Source of the DNA: Bacteroidota bacterium
GTDB taxonomy: Bacteria; Bacteroidota; Bacteroidia; Bacteroidales; GCA-2748055
DNA: 7,536 nucleotides
Direction: 5' to 3'
Assembly: GCA_024244665.1 (NCBI GenBank)
Contig: JAAEOI010000291.1
Span: 1-7,536 of the forward strand
Both the position numbers and the translations under genes were made by a program. This document shows positions 1 to 6,564 of this stretch, in pieces. The notes below the pieces were generated by a model. It did not search any database. It saw nothing but the letters and a program-made list of their open reading frames with translations, and was not told the DNA's origin. How positions within the stretch are numbered: position 1 is the first letter of the stretch; each line of letters begins with the position of its first letter.

Positions 1-966
1 GCTATAAAAAGTTTCACCGGCAGCATTGGAAAGGCTTTGGTCTCCAGTCCCGGTAAAAGAAATACGGGACGAATCGGAGGTAATAGTGGAGGTATTGGTG
101 TAATTGCCCTTAAGGTCAATGGGCCATTCCTGGGTAGTTAACCTGCTTTGAATGCTTAGATCCCCCAGGATGGTGGTTGGACCGGTGATCCTTTTTAGAC
201 GGTTTCCTGATATTTCCAGATTGTAATAAGAACTGTCGTTGGTGCGGGTTAAGTTGAAATCGGCCCCGGTTCGATAATAATGGACGGTGTTCCCGGCAGA
301 GTTGACCACAAGCGACCCTGTGGAGAAAATGGTGATCCCCGCATCCACACGCGATCCTGCTTCATTGATCCAGGTGGATCCGCCATTTTGACCATTGATC
401 AGTCCCGTGAAATTCAAATTCCCATAGTTGGTCATGGTCAGGTTACTCCACACCCTCACTTCTCCCGGCCCAAAGCTCAGGCTGGCCGAAGCCGGAAAAA
501 TCTTATCCCCATCATAGACTCTGATGAGCCCGGTATTATTAATAGTACCTGTTCCATCGATCAGTGTCCCCACTCCCCGGAAATGGATTCGATCATTTCC
601 ATAGGCCACATGCTGACCATTATTCAGGTAGTTCCCATAAATTGAAAGTCGATTGTTATTGTGCAGAACTTGCGCGGAAGACTCAATGACCAGTCCGGCC
701 ACTGAAGCATTAGATGAATCAACAGTAACGATATCCCCTGAAACTATGATTGCAGTATCTGTGATCCCCGGAATTACATATCCTGACCAGCATATGGTGT
801 CAGACCAATCACCACCCCCGCTGGCATTACTCCAAATGGTGAGCTGTGAAAACAAAGTCACAGGCATAAGGAGCAAGCCCAGAAAAGTTAAAACTCTATG
901 TAATATACTTCTGTTGATTCCTTTTATAGATAGTCTGTGGCAGCTATATTCTCTACTCAATATCAC
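1..966 (-). CDS. N-terminal part of a large secreted, beta-strand-rich surface protein (runs off the left edge)
   Basis: The reverse strand is open from 975 to the window edge, about 322 codons from a GTG at 966-964, and the 3' end lies outside. Residues ~25-39 form a hydrophobic core after an Arg/Lys/His-rich stretch, followed by LFSQ, which looks like a Sec signal peptide cut near residue 41. The mature part is rich in Gly, Asn, Thr and Ser, with repeated short beta-strand units such as YYNLEISGN, ILGDLSIQS and RISFTGTGDQSLSN. This style is common in Bacteroidota beta-helix or adhesin-like exported proteins, many of which end in a type IX secretion signal; whether this one does cannot be seen. 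The start is uncertain: the only in-frame ATG (867-865) falls inside the signal peptide core and would leave too short a leader. GTG 966 or TTG 960 would give an unusually long n-region. No enzymatic domain is recognisable. The reading frame and export are fairly sure; the role is unknown. Confidence 0.75.
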   Translation of the reverse strand, partial: MILSREYSCHRLSIKGINRSILHRVLTFLGLLLMPVTLFSQLTIWSNASGGGDWSDTICWSGYVIPGITDTAIIVSGDIVTVDSSNASVAGLVIESSAQVLHNNNRLSIYGNYLNNGQHVAYGNDRIHFRGVGTLIDGTGTINNTGLIRVYDGDKIFPASASLSFGPGEVRVWSNLTMTNYGNLNFTGLINGQNGGSTWINEAGSRVDAGITIFSTGSLVVNSAGNTVHYYRTGADFNLTRTNDSSYYNLEISGNRLKRITGPTTILGDLSIQSRLTTQEWPIDLKGNYTNTSTITSDSSRISFTGTGDQSLSNAAGETFYS

Positions 967-1277
967 AATTACTCAAATACCAGAATCAATACTTAAATTT
1001 GGGTCATCCTGGTATTCAACGAAACAATAGCATAAGTACTTTAAATTAAAAAAAGCAATCATGCCCCTATATGCTTCTGCTATCAAATAGGTTATCAACA
1101 TTGAACCCAAATTAAGACCTTCAGATCTAATAAATATTAAAGTTTCACACTTGTTTTCAATACACATAAATTCAACCGTTTACAATTTGAACTCATGCTC
1201 TATATGTTAGTATATCAATGTTTTAATGCTTCCATTTTCGGTTAAGCTGCATTTTTCATCCATAGCTTCTTGCGGAC
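967..1277. other. AT-rich intergenic region, no recognisable gene
   Basis: This stretch is clearly more AT-rich than the operon on the right. A 64-codon minus-strand ORF (1167-973) lies in the same frame as the secreted protein and is separated from it by one TGA at 975-973. Its translation has no recognisable motif and I do not call it a gene. The region presumably holds the promoter and leader of the secreted-protein gene. I found no perfect copy of the Bacteroidota -7 motif TAnnTTTG on the minus strand; the nearest is TTAATTTG at about 1115-1108. Confidence 0.5.
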
Positions 1278-1544
1278 TTGCGGAATTGGCTCGCCAGAAC
1301 ATCTTCAAGATACTCTAAAATTTTGTTAGTTTTTAACATTTATAAGAATCGCGAAGCTTTTGTTAATGAGAATATATATTCAAATATCTTCAACACCTAT
1401 CGAATAAAAAAGGGAGAAACACTCGATAATACAATAGTATCACTTAAAGAACATGCGTATATATCCCTGTATCAGAAAGGTGTTTTTACGGTATCCGTCC
1501 GACGAACTACACTGCCCAAGGGGATTTCAGGAGTACTTCTGTAG
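1278..1544 (+). CDS. Unrecognised 88-codon ORF, probably a remnant or not a gene
   Basis: This frame opens after a TAG at 1263-1265, and its first usable start is TTG at 1278; there is no ATG near the beginning. The predicted product has a mixed Lys/Tyr/Asn-rich composition (for example YRIKKGETLDN), with no signal peptide, no clear membrane segment and no motif I recognise. It lies in an AT-rich stretch just upstream of transposase fragments. Its last ~97 bases overlap another open frame (1448-1852) whose codon use looks more gene-like. It may be debris from decayed mobile DNA, or an open frame by chance. I would not assign a function. Confidence 0.2.
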   Translation: MRNWLARTSSRYSKILLVFNIYKNREAFVNENIYSNIFNTYRIKKGETLDNTIVSLKEHAYISLYQKGVFTVSVRRTTLPKGISGVLL

Positions 1545-1852
1545 ATCCAGATTTTATGGAAGGAGATCGACCAGTTTGTTGGCCGGGTGATCTGGCATTG
1601 GATCCCGTAAACAGGTGGTTCCGTCTACCCAATGCATTAGGTCTGATTGAATTTTCGACAAGATTATCACAACATTTGGATAATTGGATCGAAAGAGCTA
1701 TCCGAAATGTAAAGGTGAAACAGAAAGTATCAACTATGTTTAAGTCTCCACAAGGGATACACTCCTATGCGGTAATCCGATCCATCTTCGATACTTGTAA
1801 TAAAAACGGATTTACTTTTTTTGAATCTCATAAATTAAAACTCAGCTTTTAA
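1448..1852 (+). pseudogene. IS66-family transposase remnant (C-terminal end), with an unrecognised in-frame upstream part
   Basis: The frame is open from just after a TAA near 1445-1447 to the stop at 1850-1852, about 134 codons; the first ATG is at 1556. The last ~55 residues, from about 1684, match the C-terminal end of Bacteroidota IS66-family (TnpC) DDE transposases. IERAIRNVKVKQKVS is followed by a MFKS...G...YAVIRS segment and a DTCNKNG segment, the same order as the family's ERAIR-N-KVKQK-SG-F-S...IRS..DT..KNG. The first Glu of the motif would be the last acidic residue of the DDE triad. An intact TnpC is about 450-520 residues, so most of the catalytic domain is missing. The preceding ~75 codons (FYGIRPTNY through WFRLPN) do not resemble IS66 and I do not recognise them; they may come from another decayed gene. 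No tnpA, tnpB or terminal inverted repeats are visible. Confidence 0.7.
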
Positions 1853-1859
1853 GACCTGA

Positions 1860-1967
1860 GTAATTTCTCACCACTTTAAGCGCTTTCTACTCAAAGGCCT
1901 GAAGAAGACTGTAATCGAGGCCGGATTAATCTCAATCGCTCATAATCTGAAGAAAATGGCTAACTAG
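1860..1967 (+). pseudogene. IS1182-like transposase C-terminal fragment
   Basis: After a TGA at 1857-1859, this frame reads about 35 codons to a TAG at 1965-1967. The peptide contains HHFKRFLLKGLKK, then EAGLISIAHNLKKMAN and the stop. This matches the usual end of IS1182-type (IS4/IS5-like DDE) transposases of Bacteroidota, which finish with a pattern like F-RF-LRGL-KV--E--L--IAHNLKKMA. A full-length protein is roughly 450-550 residues, so only the last ~7% remains, with no start codon. It starts only 7 bases after the stop of the IS66 fragment, so two unrelated elements seem to have decayed next to each other. It cannot be functional. The alternative is a chance match, but the length and order of the conserved residues argue against that. 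Confidence 0.65.
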
Positions 1968-2024
1968 AGACCTTAGGGATTTCTTTTTTTTGATTAAATC
2001 AACCGGGACAGAAGCGATTTGATG

Positions 2025-2047
2025 AAAAAATCCGGGGAATCCCGGAT
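2025..2047 (-). terminator. Second hairpin terminator downstream of pntB (minus strand)
   Basis: ATCCGGG (2030-2036) and CCCGGAT (2041-2047) form a 7-bp GC-rich stem around a GAAT loop. Read leftwards, the stem is followed by a run of Ts (complement of the A-run 2025-2029, with the stem's last base continuing it). This fits an intrinsic terminator for transcripts that pass the stronger hairpin at 2070-2099, so the pnt operon appears to end in tandem terminators. Confidence 0.6.
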
Positions 2048-2062
2048 CTATAAACTCTATGG

Positions 2063-2105
2063 AAAAAAGAACCGTCTCATAATAACTTATGAGACGGTTT
2101 CTTTT
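2063..2105 (-). terminator. Strong, probably bidirectional intrinsic terminator after pntB
   Basis: A perfect 13-bp stem (2070-2082 with 2087-2099) encloses a TAAC loop; one arm reads AACCGTCTCATAA. On the minus strand the hairpin is followed by a T-rich tract (complement of the A-run 2063-2068). On the plus strand it is followed by TTTCTTTT (2098-2105). It begins 27 bases past the pntB stop codon and should end the nfn-pnt transcript. The symmetry would also stop plus-strand transcription coming from the transposase debris. Confidence 0.85.
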
Positions 2106-2125
2106 AACATCTGTAGAAGAAAGTA

Positions 2126-3535
2126 TTACAAGGCCTTTATCTCGGTAACCAGTTTCTGAAGGGAGTCCTTGGCACTCCCAAAGAACATCCTGGTATTATC
2201 GTTATAGAAGAGATAGTTCTCAATGGCAGCATAGCCTTTACCCATGCCTCGTTTCATCACGATCACATTCCTGGCTTCGTGAACCTTAATGATCGGCATG
2301 CCGTAGATGGGGCTTGAAGGATCGTCCAGGGCGGCCGGGTTGACCACGTCATTGGCACCGATCACCACCACCACATCGGTCTTGGGCATATCGGGATTGA
2401 TCTCGTCCATCTCCACCAGCTTCTCATAGGGCACATCGGCCTCGGCCAGCAACACATTCATGTGTCCTGGCATACGCCCTGCCACAGGATGAATAGCATA
2501 CTTCACCTCCACACCGTTGGATTCCAGCAGTTCATCCATCTCACTGCAGATGTGCTGGGCCTGCGCTACTGCCAGTCCGTATCCGGGTACAATCACCACG
2601 CGGTCCGAGTAGTTCAGCATCACAGCTGCATCGGTTGCGCTTACCTCCTTGACGACTCCTTTTTCACGGTCCACTCCGGCACCGCCCCCGCCAAAGGCAC
2701 CGATAATCACATTGATCAATGAGCGATTCATCGCCTTACACATCAACAGCGTGAGGATCATTCCGGCGGCACCTACGAAGATTCCTCCAAGGATCATCGC
2801 CTGGTTCTGGTAGATAAATCCGGCCATGGCCGCAGCGATCCCTGTGAAACTGTTAAGCAGGGAGATTACCACCGGCATATCGGCTCCACCAATTGGCATT
2901 ACGAAGCTTACTCCATAGACCAGTGAAGCAGCGAGCAGCACATAAACCAGTGTCTGTTTTGTTTCGGCCGGGGCCCCGCCAAAGAGGATGAAGAACAGCA
3001 GGAGAATTACACCCGCCAGGATCAGCAGATTGATGTAAGTCAGCCATTTGGTGAAAATATCTTTCACATTGCCGTTCAGTTTACCGTAAGCGATCATACT
3101 ACCGCTGAATGCTATACTCCCGATGATCAGGCCAAGCAGGGTCACCAGTCCAGACTGGTTTTCAGGGTTTGAGAATTCAATCAGGGCAACCAGTGCGGAT
3201 GCGGCACCGCCAGTGGCATTGAAAAAGGAGACCAGCTGCGGCATGGCGGTCATCTTGATGCGGCGTGCGATTACACCACCAATAACCCCGCCAAAGGCAA
3301 TGGCACCCAGGATAATGGCCAGGTTGGCTCCTTTAATCCCTCCGCCATCACTGTCGCGGTGAAGCACCATTGTGGCAATCATGGCCATAAGCATCCCTGT
3401 GCCTGCCCACATGTTCCCTTTCCGGGCCGAATCGGGACTACTTAAGAGTTTGAGTCCCCATACAAAAAAGAGAGCCGAAAGCAGGTAGATAAATTCGAGA
3501 ATAATATCTCCGTTGGTTAAATTCAGTGTATCCAT
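2126..3535 (-). CDS. pntB: Proton-translocating NAD(P)+ transhydrogenase, beta subunit
   Basis: PntB supplies most of the membrane proton channel (domain II) and the NADP(H)-binding domain III of the inner-membrane transhydrogenase, which uses proton influx to drive NADH + NADP+ to NAD+ + NADPH. The 469 residues match the family length. About nine hydrophobic segments occupy residues ~11-266, including the conserved GGADMPVV-S-LNS block (216-229). Domain III (~300-469) has GYGLAVAQAQ (318-327), the HPVAGRMPGHMNVLLAEA block (349-366), VIGANDVVNPAA (391-402) and KRGMGKGYA (428-436). Aligned by eye with E. coli PntB, the channel His91 is Asn106 here and the KRSM serine is Gly430. The ATG at 3535 lies 9 bases after pntAB, so the genes are probably co-translated. 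It is the last gene of the operon, with terminators just downstream. Function is secure; reaction direction in this organism is inferred. Confidence 0.96.
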   Translation of the reverse strand: MDTLNLTNGDIILEFIYLLSALFFVWGLKLLSSPDSARKGNMWAGTGMLMAMIATMVLHRDSDGGGIKGANLAIILGAIAFGGVIGGVIARRIKMTAMPQLVSFFNATGGAASALVALIEFSNPENQSGLVTLLGLIIGSIAFSGSMIAYGKLNGNVKDIFTKWLTYINLLILAGVILLLFFILFGGAPAETKQTLVYVLLAASLVYGVSFVMPIGGADMPVVISLLNSFTGIAAAMAGFIYQNQAMILGGIFVGAAGMILTLLMCKAMNRSLINVIIGAFGGGGAGVDREKGVVKEVSATDAAVMLNYSDRVVIVPGYGLAVAQAQHICSEMDELLESNGVEVKYAIHPVAGRMPGHMNVLLAEADVPYEKLVEMDEINPDMPKTDVVVVIGANDVVNPAALDDPSSPIYGMPIIKVHEARNVIVMKRGMGKGYAAIENYLFYNDNTRMFFGSAKDSLQKLVTEIKAL

Positions 3536-3544
3536 GGTTCCGGT

Positions 3545-3874
3545 CTATTTTTTCTTCTTTTTAAACATTTCAAGCATGCGGTCCGTAACCACAAATCCCC
3601 CGATCACATTGAGGGTTCCAAAGAGCAGGGCAAAAATTCCCAGGATAAGATTAAGTAGGTTTGATCCTACGCTAAGATGAGCCAGATCGGCATGCCCAAC
3701 CAGGATAATTCCCCCGATGATGATCACCCCGCTGATGGCGTTTGCACCCGACATCAGGGGTGTATGCAACACTGAAGGCACATTGGATATCACCTCAAGG
3801 CCCAGGAAAATGGTAAGGGCGATGATAAAGATGGCCTCCTTATTGGTGTAGAAAAATTGTAGTATGCTTTCCAT
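3545..3874 (-). CDS. pntAB: Proton-translocating NAD(P)+ transhydrogenase, small membrane alpha subunit (alpha2)
   Basis: This 109-residue protein is the membrane part of the alpha chain, encoded separately as in Rhodospirillum rubrum and Thermus rather than fused to the NAD-binding domain as in E. coli PntA. It has three hydrophobic helices (~13-31, ~44-61, ~70-95) and ends in a Lys-rich tail (MFKKKKK). The diagnostic block VPSVLHTPLMSGANAISG spans residues 32-49. Its His37 corresponds to the membrane histidine placed in the proton path of this family. IGGFVVTDRMLEMF near the end is also typical. The ATG at 3874 lies 22 bases after the pntAA stop and the gene ends 9 bases before pntB. There is no clear Shine-Dalgarno sequence. 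The product should pair with PntAA and PntB in an (alpha1-alpha2-beta)2 complex. Confidence 0.95.
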   Translation of the reverse strand: MESILQFFYTNKEAIFIIALTIFLGLEVISNVPSVLHTPLMSGANAISGVIIIGGIILVGHADLAHLSVGSNLLNLILGIFALLFGTLNVIGGFVVTDRMLEMFKKKKK

Positions 3875-3896
3875 ATCTGTTAGTTAATCGTTCTGT

Positions 3897-5006
3897 TTAT
3901 AATGTCCCTTTTACCCTCTCGTTCACAATTTCGCCCTTACGGGTAATGCAGGTGGTCTGTATAATCTCATCCTCCACATCAGGATTTACCGTTCCATCCT
4001 CACCGATCATCAGGTTCAGGAAATTGAGGAAGTTGTTCCCCAGCATCTTACTGGCATCGAAGGGCACGGTGGATGCCAGGTTGGAATTTCCGATGACTGT
4101 GACACCATCGACCACCACAGTTTCATCGTTCTTTGTCACTTCACAGTTTCCGCCGGTGGATGCGGCCAGGTCAACAATCACCGAACCGGGTTTCATGGCT
4201 GTGACCGTCTCCTTTGTAATCAGAACCGGGGCCTCTCTTCCAGGGATCTGGGCAGTGGTGATGACCACGTCCGCCTGACGGGCGTGCTGCTGGATCAGTT
4301 CGGCCTGCTTCTTCTTATACTCGTCCGACTGCTCAACGGCGTAACCTCCGGCTGAGGCCTCATCCTTTGCTCCTTCCACCTCGACGAACTTACCACCAAG
4401 GCTCTGCACCTCCTCCTTCACCGCTGCCCTTACATCGAAGACCTCAACTACTGCACCCAGCTTTCTGGCCGTGGCCAGTGCCTGTAATCCGGCCACACCC
4501 GCTCCCAGGATCAACACCCTGGATGGTTTAATGGTACCGGAAGCTGACATGAACATGGGAAAGAAACCGGGCAAGGACCCGGCTGCAACAAGAACCGCTT
4601 TATAACCGGCCACTGTGGCCATGGAAGAGAGGACATCGACTGACTGCGCCCGTGTGGAACGGGGAATCATGTCGAGGCTGTGTGATGTTACGCCGTCTTT
4701 GGCCAGCTTTTCAACCACCGTTTTATTGGACAGGGGCCCCAGGATTGAAACAAGAATTTTTCCTTTTGGGATGGAATCTGAGGACGCATGTATGCTGAAC
4801 AGCATATCCGCATCCTTCAGAACTTCGGCACGGCCGCATACAACGGCACCGGCTTCGGTATAGCTTTCATCCGGTGCAAAGGCTGACACACCCGCACCCT
4901 TTTCCACTTTTACCGTAAATTCCTTTTTTACAAGGCTGGCAACGTGTTCAGGCAGAAGCACAACTCTGTTTTCACCGTCGCCTTCCTTAAGTACTCCGAT
5001 TGTCAT
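3897..5006 (-). CDS. pntAA: NAD(P)+ transhydrogenase, NAD(H)-binding alpha subunit (alpha1, domain I)
   Basis: This is the soluble domain I that binds NAD(H) and passes hydride to PntB domain III. The 369-residue length fits the split form, without the membrane helices of E. coli PntA. Visible signatures are the N-terminal MTIGVLKE...ENRV-LLPE typical of the alanine dehydrogenase/PntA family, and the RQD-loop region PRSTRAQSVDVLSS with Arg116, Gln121, Asp124 and Ser127. The Rossmann motif GAGVAG (168-173) is followed by VFDVR, whose Asp191 would bind the adenosine ribose. I take ATG 5006 as the start. The frame extends to a TTG at 5033 that would add nine residues (MLTKKTSLH). That TTG has a GAGGAG eight bases upstream, but the added residues lie outside the conserved N-terminus. 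The gene follows nfnB after 72 bases, the longest gap in the operon, which contains a palindrome. Confidence 0.95.
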   Translation of the reverse strand: MTIGVLKEGDGENRVVLLPEHVASLVKKEFTVKVEKGAGVSAFAPDESYTEAGAVVCGRAEVLKDADMLFSIHASSDSIPKGKILVSILGPLSNKTVVEKLAKDGVTSHSLDMIPRSTRAQSVDVLSSMATVAGYKAVLVAAGSLPGFFPMFMSASGTIKPSRVLILGAGVAGLQALATARKLGAVVEVFDVRAAVKEEVQSLGGKFVEVEGAKDEASAGGYAVEQSDEYKKKQAELIQQHARQADVVITTAQIPGREAPVLITKETVTAMKPGSVIVDLAASTGGNCEVTKNDETVVVDGVTVIGNSNLASTVPFDASKMLGNNFLNFLNLMIGEDGTVNPDVEDEIIQTTCITRKGEIVNERVKGTL

Positions 5007-5025
5007 GTGTAGAGAAGTTTTTTTC

Positions 5026-5042
5026 GTTAACAAATTGTTAAC
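5026..5042. promoter_or_regulatory. Perfect 17-bp palindrome between nfnB and pntAA (putative operator)
   Basis: GTTAACAAATTGTTAAC has two perfect 8-bp arms around a single A. It can also be read as two GTTAAC sites whose starts are 11 bases apart, about one helical turn. Neither side has a T-run suited to termination, so an operator or RNA-level element is more likely. It lies in the only sizeable intergenic gap of the operon, 20 bases upstream of the preferred pntAA ATG, and overlaps the alternative TTG start. The half-site TTGTTAA resembles a Rex redox-regulator half-site, but the arms are arranged inside-out relative to the TTGTTAA-N4-TTAACAA type, so no regulator is assigned. Confidence 0.4.
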
Positions 5043-5078
5043 TCCTCAACAACATACGGGGCACTATGTTCAATCGAA

Positions 5079-6554
5079 CTACCTTGTTTTCAGGTATTGG
5101 TCCATTGCCCCGGCAGCTTTCCGGCCATCTCCCATGGCAAGAATCACTGTAGCACCGCCACGAACAATGTCGCCGCCTGCAAAAACACCCTCAACTGAAC
5201 TATGCATTGTATCCTGGTCCACCTTGATGGTTCCCCATTTGGAAACATCCAGCTCTTTCATGCTCGAAGGAATCAGGGGGTTGGGTGAAACACCCACACT
5301 CACCACCACTGTATCGACCTCCATAATGAACTCCGATCCCTCGATGGGAAGGGGCCTGCGTCTGCCTGAGGCATCGGGCTCACCAAGTTCCATTTTCTGA
5401 ACCTTCATTTTACATACCCGGCCCGTTTCATCTGCATAATATTCCAGGGGATTGTGCAGGTTCATGAACTCAACACCCTCTTCCTGCGCATGCTTGATCT
5501 CTTCATTACGTGCAGGCATCTCCTCGATTGACCTGCGGTAGATAATCATGGAGCGTTCCGCACCAAGTCGCTTGGATGTCCGGACGGCATCCATGGCTGT
5601 ATTGCCTCCTCCAATGACTGCCACCTTATTTCCTGAAATCACTGGAGTATCGTATTCAGGATCGGCCGCATTCATCAGGTTAACCCTGGTCAGGTACTCG
5701 TTGGACGAGTAGATCCCTATATAGTTCTCGCCGGGAATGTGCATGAAGTTTGGCAAACCTGCACCGCTTCCAACCATAAATGCTTCAAAACCCTCCTCCC
5801 TGAGGTCCTCAACGGAAGCGGTTGCTCCCACAATGAAATTCTTCACAAACTTCACCCCCATCTTCTCCAGCACATCAATCTCCGCATCCACGATACTGTT
5901 GGGAAGACGAAATTCAGGGATACCATACTTGAGCACCCCGCCAATCTCGTGCAAGGCTTCAAATACAGTCACATCATATCCCATCTTGGCCATATCAGCC
6001 GCAAATGCCAGTCCGGCCGGACCCGATCCGATGGAGGCCACCTTGATCCCGTTCCTCTTGGGAATTTCCGGAACTGACATTGTTCCGCTGTTCTGCTCAA
6101 AGTCGGCTACAAAACGCTCCAGGTGACCAATAGCCACCGGCGGCTTATTAAGCTTCTGAGTATAGAAACAGGTCTCTTCACACTGCACCTCCTGGGGACA
6201 AACCCTGCCGCAAACCGCGGGCAGCGTATTGGTCTCCTTCAGTACGCGGGCCGATTCAAGGAGATCGCCCTGCTCAATTCTCTTAATAAATTTCGGAATA
6301 TTGATATTCACAGGACATCCCATAATACAGGTGGGATTCACACAGTCGAGACAACGCTTTGCCTCCATCCTTGCATCCTCCTCAGTCAGACCACAGTTGA
6401 CCTCTGTAAAATCCCTGTTCCGTTTATCTGCATCCTGCTCGGTCATCTCGACCCGCCCGAGCTGAGTCCGCTCCTTGTTTTTCATGTCTCCCCGAAGGGC
6501 AACTCTCCACTCCTGATCCCGTTCGTTCTTTAAATATTCTGAAACTTCGGCCAT
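5079..6554 (-). CDS. nfnB: NADH-dependent ferredoxin:NADP+ oxidoreductase, large subunit (NfnB; also called SudA or GltD-like)
   Basis: NfnB carries the NADP(H) site, the bifurcating FAD and two [4Fe-4S] clusters. With NfnA it catalyses NADH + reduced ferredoxin + 2 NADP+ to NAD+ + oxidised ferredoxin + 2 NADPH, reversibly, in the cytoplasm. The 491 residues include an N-terminal ferredoxin-like region with Cys68, 71, 76 and 80 (CLDC-x4-C-x3-CP) and Cys115, 119, 125 and 129 (CGRVCP...C...C). Next come the FAD motif GSGPAG (176-181), the NADP-domain motif IGGGNTAMD (314-322) and the C-terminal AGGDIVRG (459-466). Such proteins are often annotated as glutamate synthase small chain, but no gltB-like large subunit is next to it, and the nfnA partner ends 10 bases upstream. 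The ATG at 6554 precedes MAEVSEYLK; an N-terminal extension of ~50 residues precedes the first cluster. The alternative is a sulfide dehydrogenase role (SudA); activity cannot be decided from sequence. Confidence 0.9.
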   Translation of the reverse strand: MAEVSEYLKNERDQEWRVALRGDMKNKERTQLGRVEMTEQDADKRNRDFTEVNCGLTEEDARMEAKRCLDCVNPTCIMGCPVNINIPKFIKRIEQGDLLESARVLKETNTLPAVCGRVCPQEVQCEETCFYTQKLNKPPVAIGHLERFVADFEQNSGTMSVPEIPKRNGIKVASIGSGPAGLAFAADMAKMGYDVTVFEALHEIGGVLKYGIPEFRLPNSIVDAEIDVLEKMGVKFVKNFIVGATASVEDLREEGFEAFMVGSGAGLPNFMHIPGENYIGIYSSNEYLTRVNLMNAADPEYDTPVISGNKVAVIGGGNTAMDAVRTSKRLGAERSMIIYRRSIEEMPARNEEIKHAQEEGVEFMNLHNPLEYYADETGRVCKMKVQKMELGEPDASGRRRPLPIEGSEFIMEVDTVVVSVGVSPNPLIPSSMKELDVSKWGTIKVDQDTMHSSVEGVFAGGDIVRGGATVILAMGDGRKAAGAMDQYLKTR

Positions 6555-6564
6555 TTTCTTACTT

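Noticed and set aside
280..1030. Plus-strand ORFs opposite the secreted-protein gene (280-645 and 653-1030)
   Set aside because: They are antisense to a continuous minus-strand frame with a signal peptide and a typical exported-protein composition; their own translations have no recognisable motif.
991..1116. Inverted repeat: CTTAAATTTGGGT near 992-1004 and ACCCAAATTAAG near 1105-1116
   Set aside because: Twelve of thirteen bases match, but it is AT-rich, has a one-base gap and about 100 bases between arms, with no transposase between them; a chance match is likely.
973..1167. 64-codon minus-strand ORF ahead of the secreted-protein gene
   Set aside because: No motif, AT-rich DNA, and it ends at the TGA just before the secreted protein in the same frame; more likely an open stretch in the leader than a gene.
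1990..2002. TTGATT-A-AATCAA palindrome next to a T-run
   Set aside because: Six-base, AT-rich arms in low-complexity sequence; too weak to call an operator or terminator.
5007..5033. TTG start for pntAA at 5033, preceded by GAGGAG
   Set aside because: The family N-terminus begins at ATG 5006 (MTIGVLKE); Bacteroidota rarely rely on Shine-Dalgarno sequences, so the GAGGAG is weak support. Kept as a minor alternative.
5079..6554. Calling the large flavoprotein GltD, the small subunit of glutamate synthase
   Set aside because: No gltB-like gene is adjacent, and it is preceded by the FNR-like [2Fe-2S] partner that defines NfnAB/SudBA.
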